DNA of 64,000 nucleotides from Arcticibacterium sp964021845 (lineage in GTDB: Bacteria; Bacteroidota; Bacteroidia; Cytophagales; Spirosomataceae). Position numbers and translations under genes: made by a program. Within the stretch, counting starts at the first letter, position 1; the number at the start of each line of letters is the position of its first letter. The stretch is from positions 62,001-126,000 of the forward strand of contig NZ_CAXHZC010000008.1 in the NCBI RefSeq assembly GCF_964021845.1. Direction: 5' to 3'. Shown here one piece after another: positions 1-7,832 of the stretch. A model generated the notes under the pieces. It had not been told where the DNA came from, did not search any database, and saw only the letters and a program-made list of their open reading frames with translations.

Positions 1-187
1 ATCATACGAGTGACCAAGAAGGTTTGGTTCTCGGTGTACTCACGACAATGGCGAGTACCAATGAAATAGCGAACTTGGAAGATGGGCAGACTTACCAGAA
101 GGAATTCCTCTAAAAGCAGACAAAGGTTACCAATCAAAGAATAATGGGAAAGTTTTAGCAAAGCGAAAGCTAAAAAACACAATCTAA
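1..187 (+). pseudogene. IS5-type transposase remnant (C-terminal fragment, frameshifted)
   Basis: Translation from base 3 reads HTSDQEGLVLGVLTTMAS and continues to about base 85. After a frame change, bases 92-187 read LPEGIPLKADKGYQSKNNGK and end at a stop. Both pieces resemble the DDE catalytic-domain part of IS5-type transposases, where an LKADKGYQS-like segment follows shortly after NEIANLE. The frame change and missing residues between the two pieces mean the gene is dead. The 5' part lies outside the window, and no terminal inverted repeat can be identified. The family name comes from memory of these motifs; a database search would fix the exact group. Confidence 0.68.
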
Positions 188-302
188 AAAGCTAAAATTC
201 ACCTCAATTTTTGAAAGCAAAATAAAAGCTCACAAACCTGACCGTTTTACAATGGTCTTAAATTCTGTTATTTTACTGCGGATTATAGAATTCCATATAT
301 TC

Positions 303-334
303 TTTATTTTAAAGTAGGTTTTTCTATATTTTTG
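303..334 (+). promoter_or_regulatory. Candidate Bacteroidota promoter of the lasso cluster
   Basis: TATTTTTG at 327-334 matches the Bacteroidota -7 consensus TAnnTTTG. A TTTA at 303-306 stands about 20 bases upstream, at the usual distance of the -33 TTTG element. The ATG at 364 follows about 30 bases downstream. The rest of 188-348 is AT-rich and shows no gene. The region is so T-rich that a chance match is possible. Confidence 0.38.
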
Positions 335-363
335 AAATCTTTCTAATTTTGATTAATCTAAGA

Positions 364-639
364 ATGAATAAACTCCCTAATAAAATTAAAATTTCCGAGG
401 ACGTCCTTATACAGGATTTAGTCAATGAATCTGTTATTCTTAATATGCCAACGGAACATTACTATGGCCTTAACGTGGTTGGTCAGTATCTATGGCAAAT
501 GTTTTCTAAATACGATGATGTAGAATACGTTTATAATTTAGCCCTCGAAGAGTTTGATGTGAAGCCAGAAGTTTTGAAGTCTGATATGTCTTCTTTTATT
601 AAGGAACTTTCTGATGCAGGGTTGATTTCTATTTCTTAA
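364..639 (+). CDS. PqqD-like RiPP recognition element (lasso peptide B1 protein)
   Basis: This 91-residue protein has the size and pattern of PqqD-type leader-binding domains: a short beta-rich start (KIKISEDVLIQDL), an N/G-rich turn (YYGLNVVGQYLW), then helices ending in a hydrophobic tail (LSDAGLISI). In lasso-peptide pathways such proteins bind the precursor leader and present it to the B2 peptidase. The ATG at 364 is preferred over an in-frame TTG at 349 because it starts just before the conserved fold. The stop overlaps the next start by one base (TAATG), so translation is probably coupled. The B2, C and precursor genes next door make the assignment firm. Confidence 0.88.
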   Translation: MNKLPNKIKISEDVLIQDLVNESVILNMPTEHYYGLNVVGQYLWQMFSKYDDVEYVYNLALEEFDVKPEVLKSDMSSFIKELSDAGLISIS

Positions 640-1097
640 TGGGAAAGAAAAAAGACTTTGAACTATTTGAAACAACACTAAAAGGTCATAGTTGGCGACT
701 TATTAAGTGTCATGGTCTTATTTCGTTAATTGAAGTTGGTCTATATTTTATTGGTTTAAAAAGTACCTCTAAAGTATTGCAGTTTTTTTCAAAAAAAGTA
801 AATGACGATTATTCGAATAAAGCAGCATATTTAGATAGTTCAATTACAGTATTTAATCAAATTAAAGAAAGGGGCTTTTTTAAAGGTAAGTGCCTTTCTC
901 AGTCGCTTGCTTTGCGATTTTTACTTCAGCGTAGAAGGATTAGCACAGACCTTGTTATTGGTACCTATATAAAAGAAGGGAATTTATTTGCTCATGCGTG
1001 GTTGGAGAAAGATGGTGAAGTTGTGAATGATCACCCATTTGTGATTGAACAATACAAAATATTAGCTAGGGATATAACCTCAGTTTTAATCAAATGA
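639..1097 (+). CDS. Lasso peptide B2 protein, transglutaminase-like leader peptidase
   Basis: This 152-residue protein matches the McjB C-terminal protease domain. A Cys-His-Asp triad can be placed at Cys85 (GKCLSQSLALRFLL), His119 (LFAHAWLE) and Asp131 (GEVVND). The 12-residue His-Asp spacing equals that in McjB and the Cys-His spacing is close to it. The family removes the leader from the precursor in an ATP-dependent reaction coupled to the cyclase. The protein lacks the fused recognition domain of McjB, which fits the split B1/B2 arrangement with the gene upstream. It overlaps the cyclase gene by four bases (ATGA). Confidence 0.9.
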   Translation: MGKKKDFELFETTLKGHSWRLIKCHGLISLIEVGLYFIGLKSTSKVLQFFSKKVNDDYSNKAAYLDSSITVFNQIKERGFFKGKCLSQSLALRFLLQRRRISTDLVIGTYIKEGNLFAHAWLEKDGEVVNDHPFVIEQYKILARDITSVLIK

Positions 1098-2911
1098 GTG
1101 GATATGTTGGATTCGTTGCACCGGTAGTTCTAGATCATCATTCAAAGACCCTAGACTATTGTCATCAGGAAATTATTAAAACCTGTAGTGATTTTAGTGG
1201 TTGTTGGAAAAGCGATAAGATTGAACTTCGTTTTGGCTTATTCAATGTTCTTGGTGATACAAGAAAAGAAGAACTGCCTTATACCCAAGATCAGAACTTA
1301 AGAATTGTTGGAGACGTTCGTCTTGATAATAGAGAACTTCTTATTGCTGATTTAAATAGAAAATTTCCGGAACTTAATAAATTATACCCAGACTCATATA
1401 TTCTTTTGCATGCGTATATGCTTTGGGGAATAGATTGTGTTAATCGTATTAGTGGCGACTATTCATTTGCTATCTGGAATGAAGCGGAGAGTTCACTTTT
1501 CTGTGCAAGAGACCATTTTGGGCTTATTCCTTTCTATTATTCGGAAACAGAGGAAGGAGTTTATTTTTCCAATTATTATACGTCGCTTAGAAAGGTGCCC
1601 GGTCTTATGACCGAAATAAATGAAAAGGTACTTAAAAGTTATTTCATTAGAGGTAATGATGGCAGCTTTAGTCAAACTATTTATAAGAAAATATTTAAAC
1701 TACCTCCGGCACACGTTTTAGTATTTAAAAATGGTGAACTTGTAATCAAAAGGTACTGGAATCCCAAACGGCCAGTAAAATTGGTAAGATATAAAAAGAC
1801 GGAAGACTATATAGCACATTTTACACGACTTTTTGAGAAATCGGTATCGGAACGTTTACGAAACAATAGGGTCGCTTCACAACTTAGTGGTGGAATGGAT
1901 AGTTCGTCAGTAACAGCAATGGCTAAACATGTTCTTGCCAACAATTATCTTCAGGATTATGAACTACAGGCGTATAATCTGACATATAAAAACCTTGTTA
2001 AAGAAAGTGAAGGGTATTACGCTAATATGATTGCAAGCCATCTGGATGTTGAGCTAAAACAATTTACTGCGGAAGAATATTTAAATAAATTAACACTTAC
2101 GTTAGAACACTGGATACCTGAACCAGCAGGAGTGCCAAATGCTATTCCAGAAAGAGCAATGGTTAAGGATGCTTCAAATTCTTCTTTAAACGTGTTATTG
2201 ACAGGTTTTGGGGCAGATGTCCTTTTTGATTATGACGGACAGCATTGGCTCAAAATGCTCAGGTCGAGACACTTTAGTCAGTTTTTTCTGGATGGTTTAG
2301 ACTTTTTTAAAGCACATGGAGAATTGCCATCTATTGGTATAAAAAGAGTAATTAAGAGATTGATTATGGGAGGTAGGAAAAATCATAATCTTTTACCTAC
2401 TTGGTTCTATCCTACGTTTATAAAAAATGATTACTTAGAACTACAAAAGAAGAATGGTTTATCTTCAAAATCTAAAGTATTTGCTTTGTTTACTAATAGT
2501 TTTTGGCAATCTATTCTTGAGACTGGTCATCAGGGATTTAGCGAAAATAGAGTGAAGCTTCGGCATCCCTTTTTCTCATTAGATCTTCAAGAGTTTTTAT
2601 GGGCTATTCCGCCCCACTTACTTCATAACAAGTATTTACTTAGGCTCAGTATGCAATCCTTTTTACCTATAGAAGTGGTAAGGAGACCTAAAACACTTCT
2701 ATTTGGAGGAGCTCACTTCAATAGTCTGAAATCAACTGGGGTTTTAAGTGAATTGGAAAATGTAATTGAGGAAGAAGATGAGTTTTTAAAGGATAAAATA
2801 GATGTTAAGGTTTTACTTAACATAATTCGAAAACCAGATAGTATATTATTAAGTGACCGTCGTTTAATATTATATCTTATTTATGTATTAGCGTGGAAAA
2901 AAAAGAACTAA
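1094..2911 (+). CDS. Lasso peptide macrolactam cyclase (asparagine-synthetase-like, C protein)
   Basis: This 605-residue asparagine-synthetase B homologue has an N-terminal glutamine-amidotransferase-like half and a C-terminal synthetase half. The ATP-pyrophosphatase loop SGGMDSSS starts at Ser265. The N terminus reads MSGYVGF, so the Cys2 nucleophile of true glutamine-dependent synthetases is Ser. The enzyme therefore probably cannot use glutamine, as expected for lasso cyclases. The family adenylates a side-chain Asp or Glu of the core and closes a ring onto the core's N-terminal amine. The gene overlaps B2 and is followed after 80 bases by the precursor gene. Confidence 0.92.
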   Translation: MSGYVGFVAPVVLDHHSKTLDYCHQEIIKTCSDFSGCWKSDKIELRFGLFNVLGDTRKEELPYTQDQNLRIVGDVRLDNRELLIADLNRKFPELNKLYPDSYILLHAYMLWGIDCVNRISGDYSFAIWNEAESSLFCARDHFGLIPFYYSETEEGVYFSNYYTSLRKVPGLMTEINEKVLKSYFIRGNDGSFSQTIYKKIFKLPPAHVLVFKNGELVIKRYWNPKRPVKLVRYKKTEDYIAHFTRLFEKSVSERLRNNRVASQLSGGMDSSSVTAMAKHVLANNYLQDYELQAYNLTYKNLVKESEGYYANMIASHLDVELKQFTAEEYLNKLTLTLEHWIPEPAGVPNAIPERAMVKDASNSSLNVLLTGFGADVLFDYDGQHWLKMLRSRHFSQFFLDGLDFFKAHGELPSIGIKRVIKRLIMGGRKNHNLLPTWFYPTFIKNDYLELQKKNGLSSKSKVFALFTNSFWQSILETGHQGFSENRVKLRHPFFSLDLQEFLWAIPPHLLHNKYLLRLSMQSFLPIEVVRRPKTLLFGGAHFNSLKSTGVLSELENVIEEEDEFLKDKIDVKVLLNIIRKPDSILLSDRRLILYLIYVLAWKKKN

Positions 2912-2991
2912 TTTTGGGTTTTATAAGAAAGTAGTTAATTTATGATATTACTTTTTGTGGTAATGCCGTTATTTAAAAAAGAGTAAATTCA

Positions 2992-3114
2992 ATGAAAAAG
3001 AAGGAATATATTTCACCTGAATTAAAAGATTTTGGAAAGTTCGCAGATGTAACTAAAACTACGGGCTCTGGAGGTGTTGATGATGGTGGTGGAGTCACTG
3101 CTTATACTTCGTGA
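2992..3114 (+). CDS. Lasso peptide precursor (40 residues)
   Basis: A 40-codon ORF from ATG. The leader carries the lasso recognition pattern YxxPxLxxxGxxxxxT: Tyr6, Pro9, Leu11, Gly15, Thr21. Taking Thr21 as the penultimate leader residue, the core starts at Thr23 and reads TTGSGGVDDGGGVTAYTS. The ring acceptor would be Asp30 or Asp31 (core positions 8 or 9). The peptide ends in Ser40, the type of residue phosphorylated by HPr-kinase-like enzymes in paeninodin-type pathways. An alternative cut before Gly25 would put Asp31 at core position 7 and fits the leader spacing less well. The gene lies between the cyclase and the kinase genes. A short inverted repeat (ATTAC/GTAAT, 2947-2964) lies upstream, of unknown meaning. 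Confidence 0.9.
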   Translation: MKKKEYISPELKDFGKFADVTKTTGSGGVDDGGGVTAYTS

Positions 3115-3129
3115 TTGACTTTTAATTAA

Positions 3130-4032
3130 TTGTTTAATTTAAAGTTTTTGAGTCTGGGCGATTTTTCTAGTCTTGTGGATAGAAAATATTTTGAGATTGT
3201 TCATAAATCTAGGCCACATAAAGGTTGGTATGAGCGAATATCTCAATGTTCAGAAAACGAAAAGGATTACCTGATTGAATATTGTTTTCATGATGAAGTT
3301 TGGCTTTCTTTCAATCTGAAAGCTAACAATAAACTGGTGTATTACGCCCAGAAAAAGTCAGTATCGCAAGAAACAATTGACGTAATATCAAAGGGAGCTG
3401 TTTTGAAATTATGGTTTCAGATTAATCAGATATATGCTTTGCACGCCAGTGGTATTAGAATTGGCTCTGAAATCATCCTATTTGTTGGCCCAAAAGGAGC
3501 TGGGAAGTCTACCACGGTGGCCTACTTCGGCTCAATGGGCTATCCAATTTGGTGTGATGATTATTGTGTTCTAGAGAAAAGGGAAGGACAGTTTTTTGCT
3601 TTTCCAGGTGAATCATCAGTTAAAGTAAAAAATGATACTATTGAGGGTTTATCGCTTCCCACTTGTCACATAAAGTCTTTATATCTTCCAGAACCTGAAA
3701 TTGAATCCCTTACTATTCCAGTAGATACGTTTAAATTATTGTATCGCAACAATGTAGATTTAGTCGGGCGTATACCGCTAAAGGTTAGGAGTGTGTATTT
3801 TCTAAAAGAAAAGGGTGTAGAAACCGTAATTAGGCCTTACAATGTAATAGAAAGCCTGAAAATGCTAATGAAGGAAATTATGATTCCGGAAGTAGTCTCA
3901 AAAGAGTATAGAAGTTATTATTTCAGTGAAAGTATAAAGTTTTTAAATGAAACGGAATCTTATGAAGTACACGCATCAAACAATTTGAGGGAAATGCAGG
4001 TTTTGTTTAAATCTATTCTTGGAAGGAAATAG
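3130..4032 (+). CDS. HPr-kinase-like protein, probable lasso precursor kinase
   Basis: This 300-residue protein has a P-loop GPKGAGKST at residues 120-128 and an acidic pair Asp143-Asp144 (WCDDYCVLEK), the equivalent of the conserved Asp pair of HPr kinase/phosphorylase. The HPr-specific N-terminal domain is not evident. Known relatives in lasso clusters phosphorylate the C-terminal Ser of the precursor, and the precursor here ends in Ser. The start is a TTG directly after an in-frame TAA, 15 bases downstream of the precursor stop. No ATG occurs until the P-loop region, so TTG at 3130 or 3148 is required. It is followed after two bases by the next gene. Confidence 0.82.
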   Translation: MFNLKFLSLGDFSSLVDRKYFEIVHKSRPHKGWYERISQCSENEKDYLIEYCFHDEVWLSFNLKANNKLVYYAQKKSVSQETIDVISKGAVLKLWFQINQIYALHASGIRIGSEIILFVGPKGAGKSTTVAYFGSMGYPIWCDDYCVLEKREGQFFAFPGESSVKVKNDTIEGLSLPTCHIKSLYLPEPEIESLTIPVDTFKLLYRNNVDLVGRIPLKVRSVYFLKEKGVETVIRPYNVIESLKMLMKEIMIPEVVSKEYRSYYFSESIKFLNETESYEVHASNNLREMQVLFKSILGRK

Positions 4033-4034
4033 TA

Positions 4035-6071
4035 ATGAATGGTATCGCTAAGTATAATTCACTTTCTAATTATCTTGATTCTTTTTGGTCAGAATTACCT
4101 GTTTCCTTAGTAAGTAAAGCTCAGTTAAGACGTTTGCGGGATAGGGCTCACTTTTTCCCTCCTATACTTCGTGTAGGATTGGAGTGTAGGTTGAATGAAG
4201 ACACTCAGGTAGATTTACAACAATGCCTAATTAGTGGGGATAACACAGTTGTACTATTAGAATGGTTAGAGAGCCAGAAAATACCAGATAGCGAAGAATG
4301 GGCTTTGTTTTTTGATTTTTTTCGAATGTGGTTAAACAACTGCAATGAATACCATAAAAATATAGAGGAAATATTTTTTGAGATGGATGTTTTTTCAGAA
4401 GAGAGAAATGTTCCACTAATGTTTTTTTCTTTGTCTAAGAAATCAAAAAATAAGAATAATGCTTTTTTACATAACGTACTGAACGGAACATTAGGCAAGA
4501 ACCGTCCCTTTTATCCTATTTTGGATACTTGTATGATTTGTTGTCCAGAAAACGCTTACATCTTCTTTGCTGGTATTCAATTTTCTAGAGAAGTTGATGT
4601 AATACGGATTAATATAAAAAATATGTATGCTGGTCAAGTCATTCCTTTTCTTGAGGCTGTAGGTTATAGGTATGAAACAGAGAATATTGAAGATTGGGTA
4701 GAATTTATTTTTAGTGTTTCTGATAGAGTTAGGTTATGTCTTGACCTAGGAGCGTCCGTTTGTAAAAAAATTGGCTTTGAGTGTTTTTGGGATGATCAAC
4801 CTAATAAGGAAACAAGGTGGGCTTACTTTCTAGATGAGTGTGTTGGGAAAAAGATTTGTTTACAAGAAAAGGCCAAAGATGTTTTAGCTTGGGAAAAGGA
4901 AATGTTTCCAAGCTTATTGACAAATTGGCCAAAACCTCTTTGGTTAGAGTCCTTGAGAAGATCAGAGGAAGAGTTTAGCTATTTGAAAAGAGAAGTGTCT
5001 CATCTGAAGTTAAGTATAAAGCCCTCTGGTAAGCCTGAATTAAAGGCATATTTAGGTTATGGTAATCTTTGGCTAAATGTAAATAGCGATAAAAACAAAG
5101 GGATAGTATTTTCAAAAGCGGAAAACATAGAAAGTGCTAAAGAAAAGGGGGTTCAATTTTTGCTCGAGTCACAATTACAGTCAGGCTTTTGGATTGATTT
5201 TACATTGCCCGCAGGGAAAAGTGATGAATGGGTTACAGCTTATGTAGGATATTATCTTTCTTTTTTTGAAAGAGAGAGTGTAAAGGAAAGTCTTCAGCGG
5301 GCATGGTTAATTTTAAAAAAAAGATGTAGGACAGGTTCTGGGTTTGGATATAATGTATTGACTCCTGGGGATGCGGATAGTACCATTTGGGCTTATCTTT
5401 TTTCAAATCGTTTATCCAAGAATGACGATTTGCATCTCCAAGGCATTTTGAAATTATACTTTAAGGATGATAATGGGGTAACAACCTATCTTGAAAGGGA
5501 TAAACTTCAGAAACTTACTAAGCTTGGGGAAAAAGCATCTTTTAGTGGTTGGCAAAGCCCGCATTTATGTGTTACGGCGGCTTATGCTTTATCTGGGAAC
5601 AAAGTTGCATTAAGTGCAATTTTAAATAACCAAAATGAAGATGGCTCTCTTAAGTCCTACTGGTGGGCAACAGATGAATATGCCACTGCACTTGCAACTG
5701 AAGCTATGGCCTTAGATTTAGGAAATAACATAGAGGAAATTGGAAGAGCGGTTTTCTGGGCCAGAGGGAGAATAGTAAATGAACTTGATTCTTCTCAGCC
5801 CTCTCCGTTTAAAATTTCACTATTACTACGTATACTACTTTTTTCGGAGAATATGAGTTTGGATATGGTCAACATTACTTTAGGGAAGGATTATCTTTTA
5901 AGTAGCCAACTTAATGATGGTAGCTGGGGTTCTCATGCGAACCTTCAAGTCCCGATGCCTGGGACGATTAGCCCAGATAGTAGTGAGAATAATTGGTATG
6001 TTACCGACCAAAATAAAGTTTTTACAACTGTTACTATCCTTTATGCTTTATATAGGATTAAGGAAGTTTAA
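4035..6071 (+). CDS. Squalene-hopene/terpene-cyclase-like protein of the lasso cluster (function unknown)
   Basis: 678 residues. I do not recognise a named domain in the N-terminal part (about 1-340). The C-terminal part (about 365-678) looks like the alpha/alpha-barrel of squalene-hopene cyclases and prenyltransferase beta subunits. It has QW-like repeats near Gln380-Trp386, Gln533-Gly537 and Gln625-Trp631. It also has GFGYN followed by the acidic motif DADST at 446-450, in the place of the DxDD(T) general-acid motif of class II cyclases. The last Asp is Ser, but the two Asp equivalent to the first and the proton-donating ones are kept. It ends the lasso operon, two bases after the kinase, so a role in modifying the peptide or binding it is likely but unproven. 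There are no membrane segments or signal peptide. Confidence 0.72.
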   Translation: MNGIAKYNSLSNYLDSFWSELPVSLVSKAQLRRLRDRAHFFPPILRVGLECRLNEDTQVDLQQCLISGDNTVVLLEWLESQKIPDSEEWALFFDFFRMWLNNCNEYHKNIEEIFFEMDVFSEERNVPLMFFSLSKKSKNKNNAFLHNVLNGTLGKNRPFYPILDTCMICCPENAYIFFAGIQFSREVDVIRINIKNMYAGQVIPFLEAVGYRYETENIEDWVEFIFSVSDRVRLCLDLGASVCKKIGFECFWDDQPNKETRWAYFLDECVGKKICLQEKAKDVLAWEKEMFPSLLTNWPKPLWLESLRRSEEEFSYLKREVSHLKLSIKPSGKPELKAYLGYGNLWLNVNSDKNKGIVFSKAENIESAKEKGVQFLLESQLQSGFWIDFTLPAGKSDEWVTAYVGYYLSFFERESVKESLQRAWLILKKRCRTGSGFGYNVLTPGDADSTIWAYLFSNRLSKNDDLHLQGILKLYFKDDNGVTTYLERDKLQKLTKLGEKASFSGWQSPHLCVTAAYALSGNKVALSAILNNQNEDGSLKSYWWATDEYATALATEAMALDLGNNIEEIGRAVFWARGRIVNELDSSQPSPFKISLLLRILLFSENMSLDMVNITLGKDYLLSSQLNDGSWGSHANLQVPMPGTISPDSSENNWYVTDQNKVFTTVTILYALYRIKEV

Positions 6072-6138
6072 AAGGTTTCGGTTCTCCTTTTTAAGAATAC
6101 CTACTTATATATATTCACTAAAAAATAGTTTTACAACT

Positions 6139-6342
6139 TTATTTAGTTTTTAAACTACTTTTTTGGCTTTTTATCCATCGCATTTTCCAATCAACATTAA
6201 AGGCCTTTTCTAGCTCTTCAACGCTACAAGTTAAGTTGTGGTTAGGACTTATGATTTGCAAATGTTCTAGTGAAATAGGATTTTCGACTAGATTTTCACT
6301 CCTCAGTTTTTTAATGAGTTTTAATGCGTTTTGGACAGACAT
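6139..6342 (-). CDS. Nif11-like small protein or leader-type peptide
   Basis: This 67-residue protein runs convergent to the lasso operon. The start MSVQNALKLIKKLRSE and the later SVEELEKAF followed by DWKMRW match the pattern of Nif11-type domains: a helical start, a TxEEL-like turn, and a DWxMRW ending in some stand-alone members. Nif11 domains occur as leaders of proteusin-type and other RiPP precursors, and also as free small proteins with unknown roles. There is no Gly-Gly cleavage site or extended core, so it may not be a precursor. The family call is made by eye. Confidence 0.55.
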   Translation of the reverse strand: MSVQNALKLIKKLRSENLVENPISLEHLQIISPNHNLTCSVEELEKAFNVDWKMRWIKSQKSSLKTK

Positions 6343-6461
6343 AGAATACTTTTAAAGGGACGTAAGAAAGTTAGCTCGGCAGTTCTGAGCTAATCAAAAC
6401 AAGTTAATTATCCAACAATTCCACTTTTCTATGCCACGTTTAAAGTGTTTTTCCCCATATA

Positions 6462-7523
6462 TTAAACCCTCTTAGAAATATTATCGTGCATTTGACTCAA
6501 AGTAGTTTTTAAGTCATACTTCCAATCCCATGTTGGGTAATGTTCTTTAAATCTGCTTAAATCAGAAATGTACCAAATGTGGTCACCACTTCTGTTGTCA
6601 TCAGATAAGCTGTAGTTCATTTTGTTTCCAGTGATTTCTTCGCAAAGAGCTATTCCCTCTTGCATAGAGCAGTTTGAGAATCTTCCGCCACCAGCGTTAT
6701 AAACTTCTGCTACTCTTGGGTTTTGGTAGAAATGCCAGAACATGTTCACTAAATCCCACGAGTGGATGTTGTCACGAACTTGCTTTCCTTTATAACCAAA
6801 AATAGTGTAATGGTTTCCTGTAATGGCACACTTCATAAGATAAGCCAAGAAACCATGTAGCTGAGCACCGGAGTGATTAGGGCCTGTCAAACAACCACCT
6901 CGAAATACACCAGTTTTCATTCCAAAATAACGACCGTATTCCTGAACTAATACATCTGCCGCAACTTTAGAAGCTCCAAATAAAGAGTGTTTAGTATGGT
7001 CAATGCTCATTTGCTCATCAATACCATTCTTAAAGTAGGCGTGGTCTTCTGCTATTTCCCAACGAGTCTCATGTTCTACCAATGGAAGGAAGTTTGGATT
7101 GTCTCCATAAACCTTATTTGTAGAAGTAAATATGAAAACAGCTTCTGGGCAGTGTAGACGAGTCATTTCTAACATCACCAAAGTACCATTTGCATTTACC
7201 GTAAAATCCATGAATGGCTCCCGAGCAGCCCAGTCATGAGATGGCTGTGCAGCAGTGTGAATGATTAGTTTAATGTCTTTTCCATATTCTTGGAAAATTT
7301 TTCCAATCTCTTCTTCGGAACGAATATCTGCCTGATAGTGCTTGTAGTTGCTGAATTGGTCTTCAATTCTCTTTTTGTTCCACTCCGTAGAAGCTTCATC
7401 ACCAAAGAAATACGCTCTAAGGTTATTGTCAATACCTATGACTAAATCAAACTTATCAGACATGAAGGCAACAGACTCACTACCAATTAAACCGGCCGAA
7501 CCTGTAACTATAGCTATATTCAT
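6462..7523 (-). CDS. NAD-dependent epimerase/dehydratase, CDP-paratose 2-epimerase-like
   Basis: This 353-residue extended short-chain dehydrogenase starts with the nucleotide-binding motif TGSAGLIG (residues 7-14). It has a TSTNKVYGD stretch (133-141) typical of CDP-paratose/tyvelose epimerases and related sugar-nucleotide epimerases. The usual active-site YxxxK reads F182-GAS-K186, so the catalytic Tyr position holds Phe. Either another residue does its work or the alignment of the motif is shifted. It is likely cytoplasmic and involved in surface polysaccharide sugars. There is no polysaccharide cluster around it, so the substrate cannot be inferred. Confidence 0.75.
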   Translation of the reverse strand: MNIAIVTGSAGLIGSESVAFMSDKFDLVIGIDNNLRAYFFGDEASTEWNKKRIEDQFSNYKHYQADIRSEEEIGKIFQEYGKDIKLIIHTAAQPSHDWAAREPFMDFTVNANGTLVMLEMTRLHCPEAVFIFTSTNKVYGDNPNFLPLVEHETRWEIAEDHAYFKNGIDEQMSIDHTKHSLFGASKVAADVLVQEYGRYFGMKTGVFRGGCLTGPNHSGAQLHGFLAYLMKCAITGNHYTIFGYKGKQVRDNIHSWDLVNMFWHFYQNPRVAEVYNAGGGRFSNCSMQEGIALCEEITGNKMNYSLSDDNRSGDHIWYISDLSRFKEHYPTWDWKYDLKTTLSQMHDNISKRV

Positions 7524-7604
7524 TTTTTATATTGGGTATATCAAAAAAAGCGAACTCCAAGACGTCGTTCGCAATTAATCGTTATCATTTTTTATGGGTG
7601 AGGT

Positions 7605-7832
7605 TTACTCACCGTAAATTTTTACTCTTAAAGCCGCTGCTCTAGCAATATCTTCCGGAGTAGCCTCATATTGTTTGGCAAGTTGACGTGCCGGTGCATC
7701 AGGACCATCACCATAAATTCTTTCGTCACCTTCGTGTACGTCGGCTTGTTTGATGGTGTTGTTTTTCTGATAGTTACAAGAACTAAGAACTGCGGTGGCC
7801 GCTACTAATAATAAAAAGCTGATTTTTTTCAT
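7605..7832 (-). CDS. Small lipoprotein, unknown function
   Basis: 75 residues with a lipoprotein signal: positively charged start, hydrophobic stretch, and the lipobox LSSC with Cys at residue 19. The mature part is about 57 residues, polar, with an ATPEDIARAAALR helix near the end. I do not recognise it. It lies 81 bases upstream of the epimerase on the same strand and is divergent from the oxidase gene. Confidence 0.75.
   Translation of the reverse strand: MKKISFLLLVAATAVLSSCNYQKNNTIKQADVHEGDERIYGDGPDAPARQLAKQYEATPEDIARAAALRVKIYGE

Noticed and set aside
5914..6153. + strand 79-codon frame overlapping the end of the cyclase-like gene
   Set aside because: It lies almost fully inside the cyclase-like gene in another frame and has a low-complexity Phe/Arg-rich translation.
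6080..6170. Possible terminator after the lasso operon
   Set aside because: Only a 6-base stem (ACTAAA/TTTAGT) with a 20-base loop; too weak to call.
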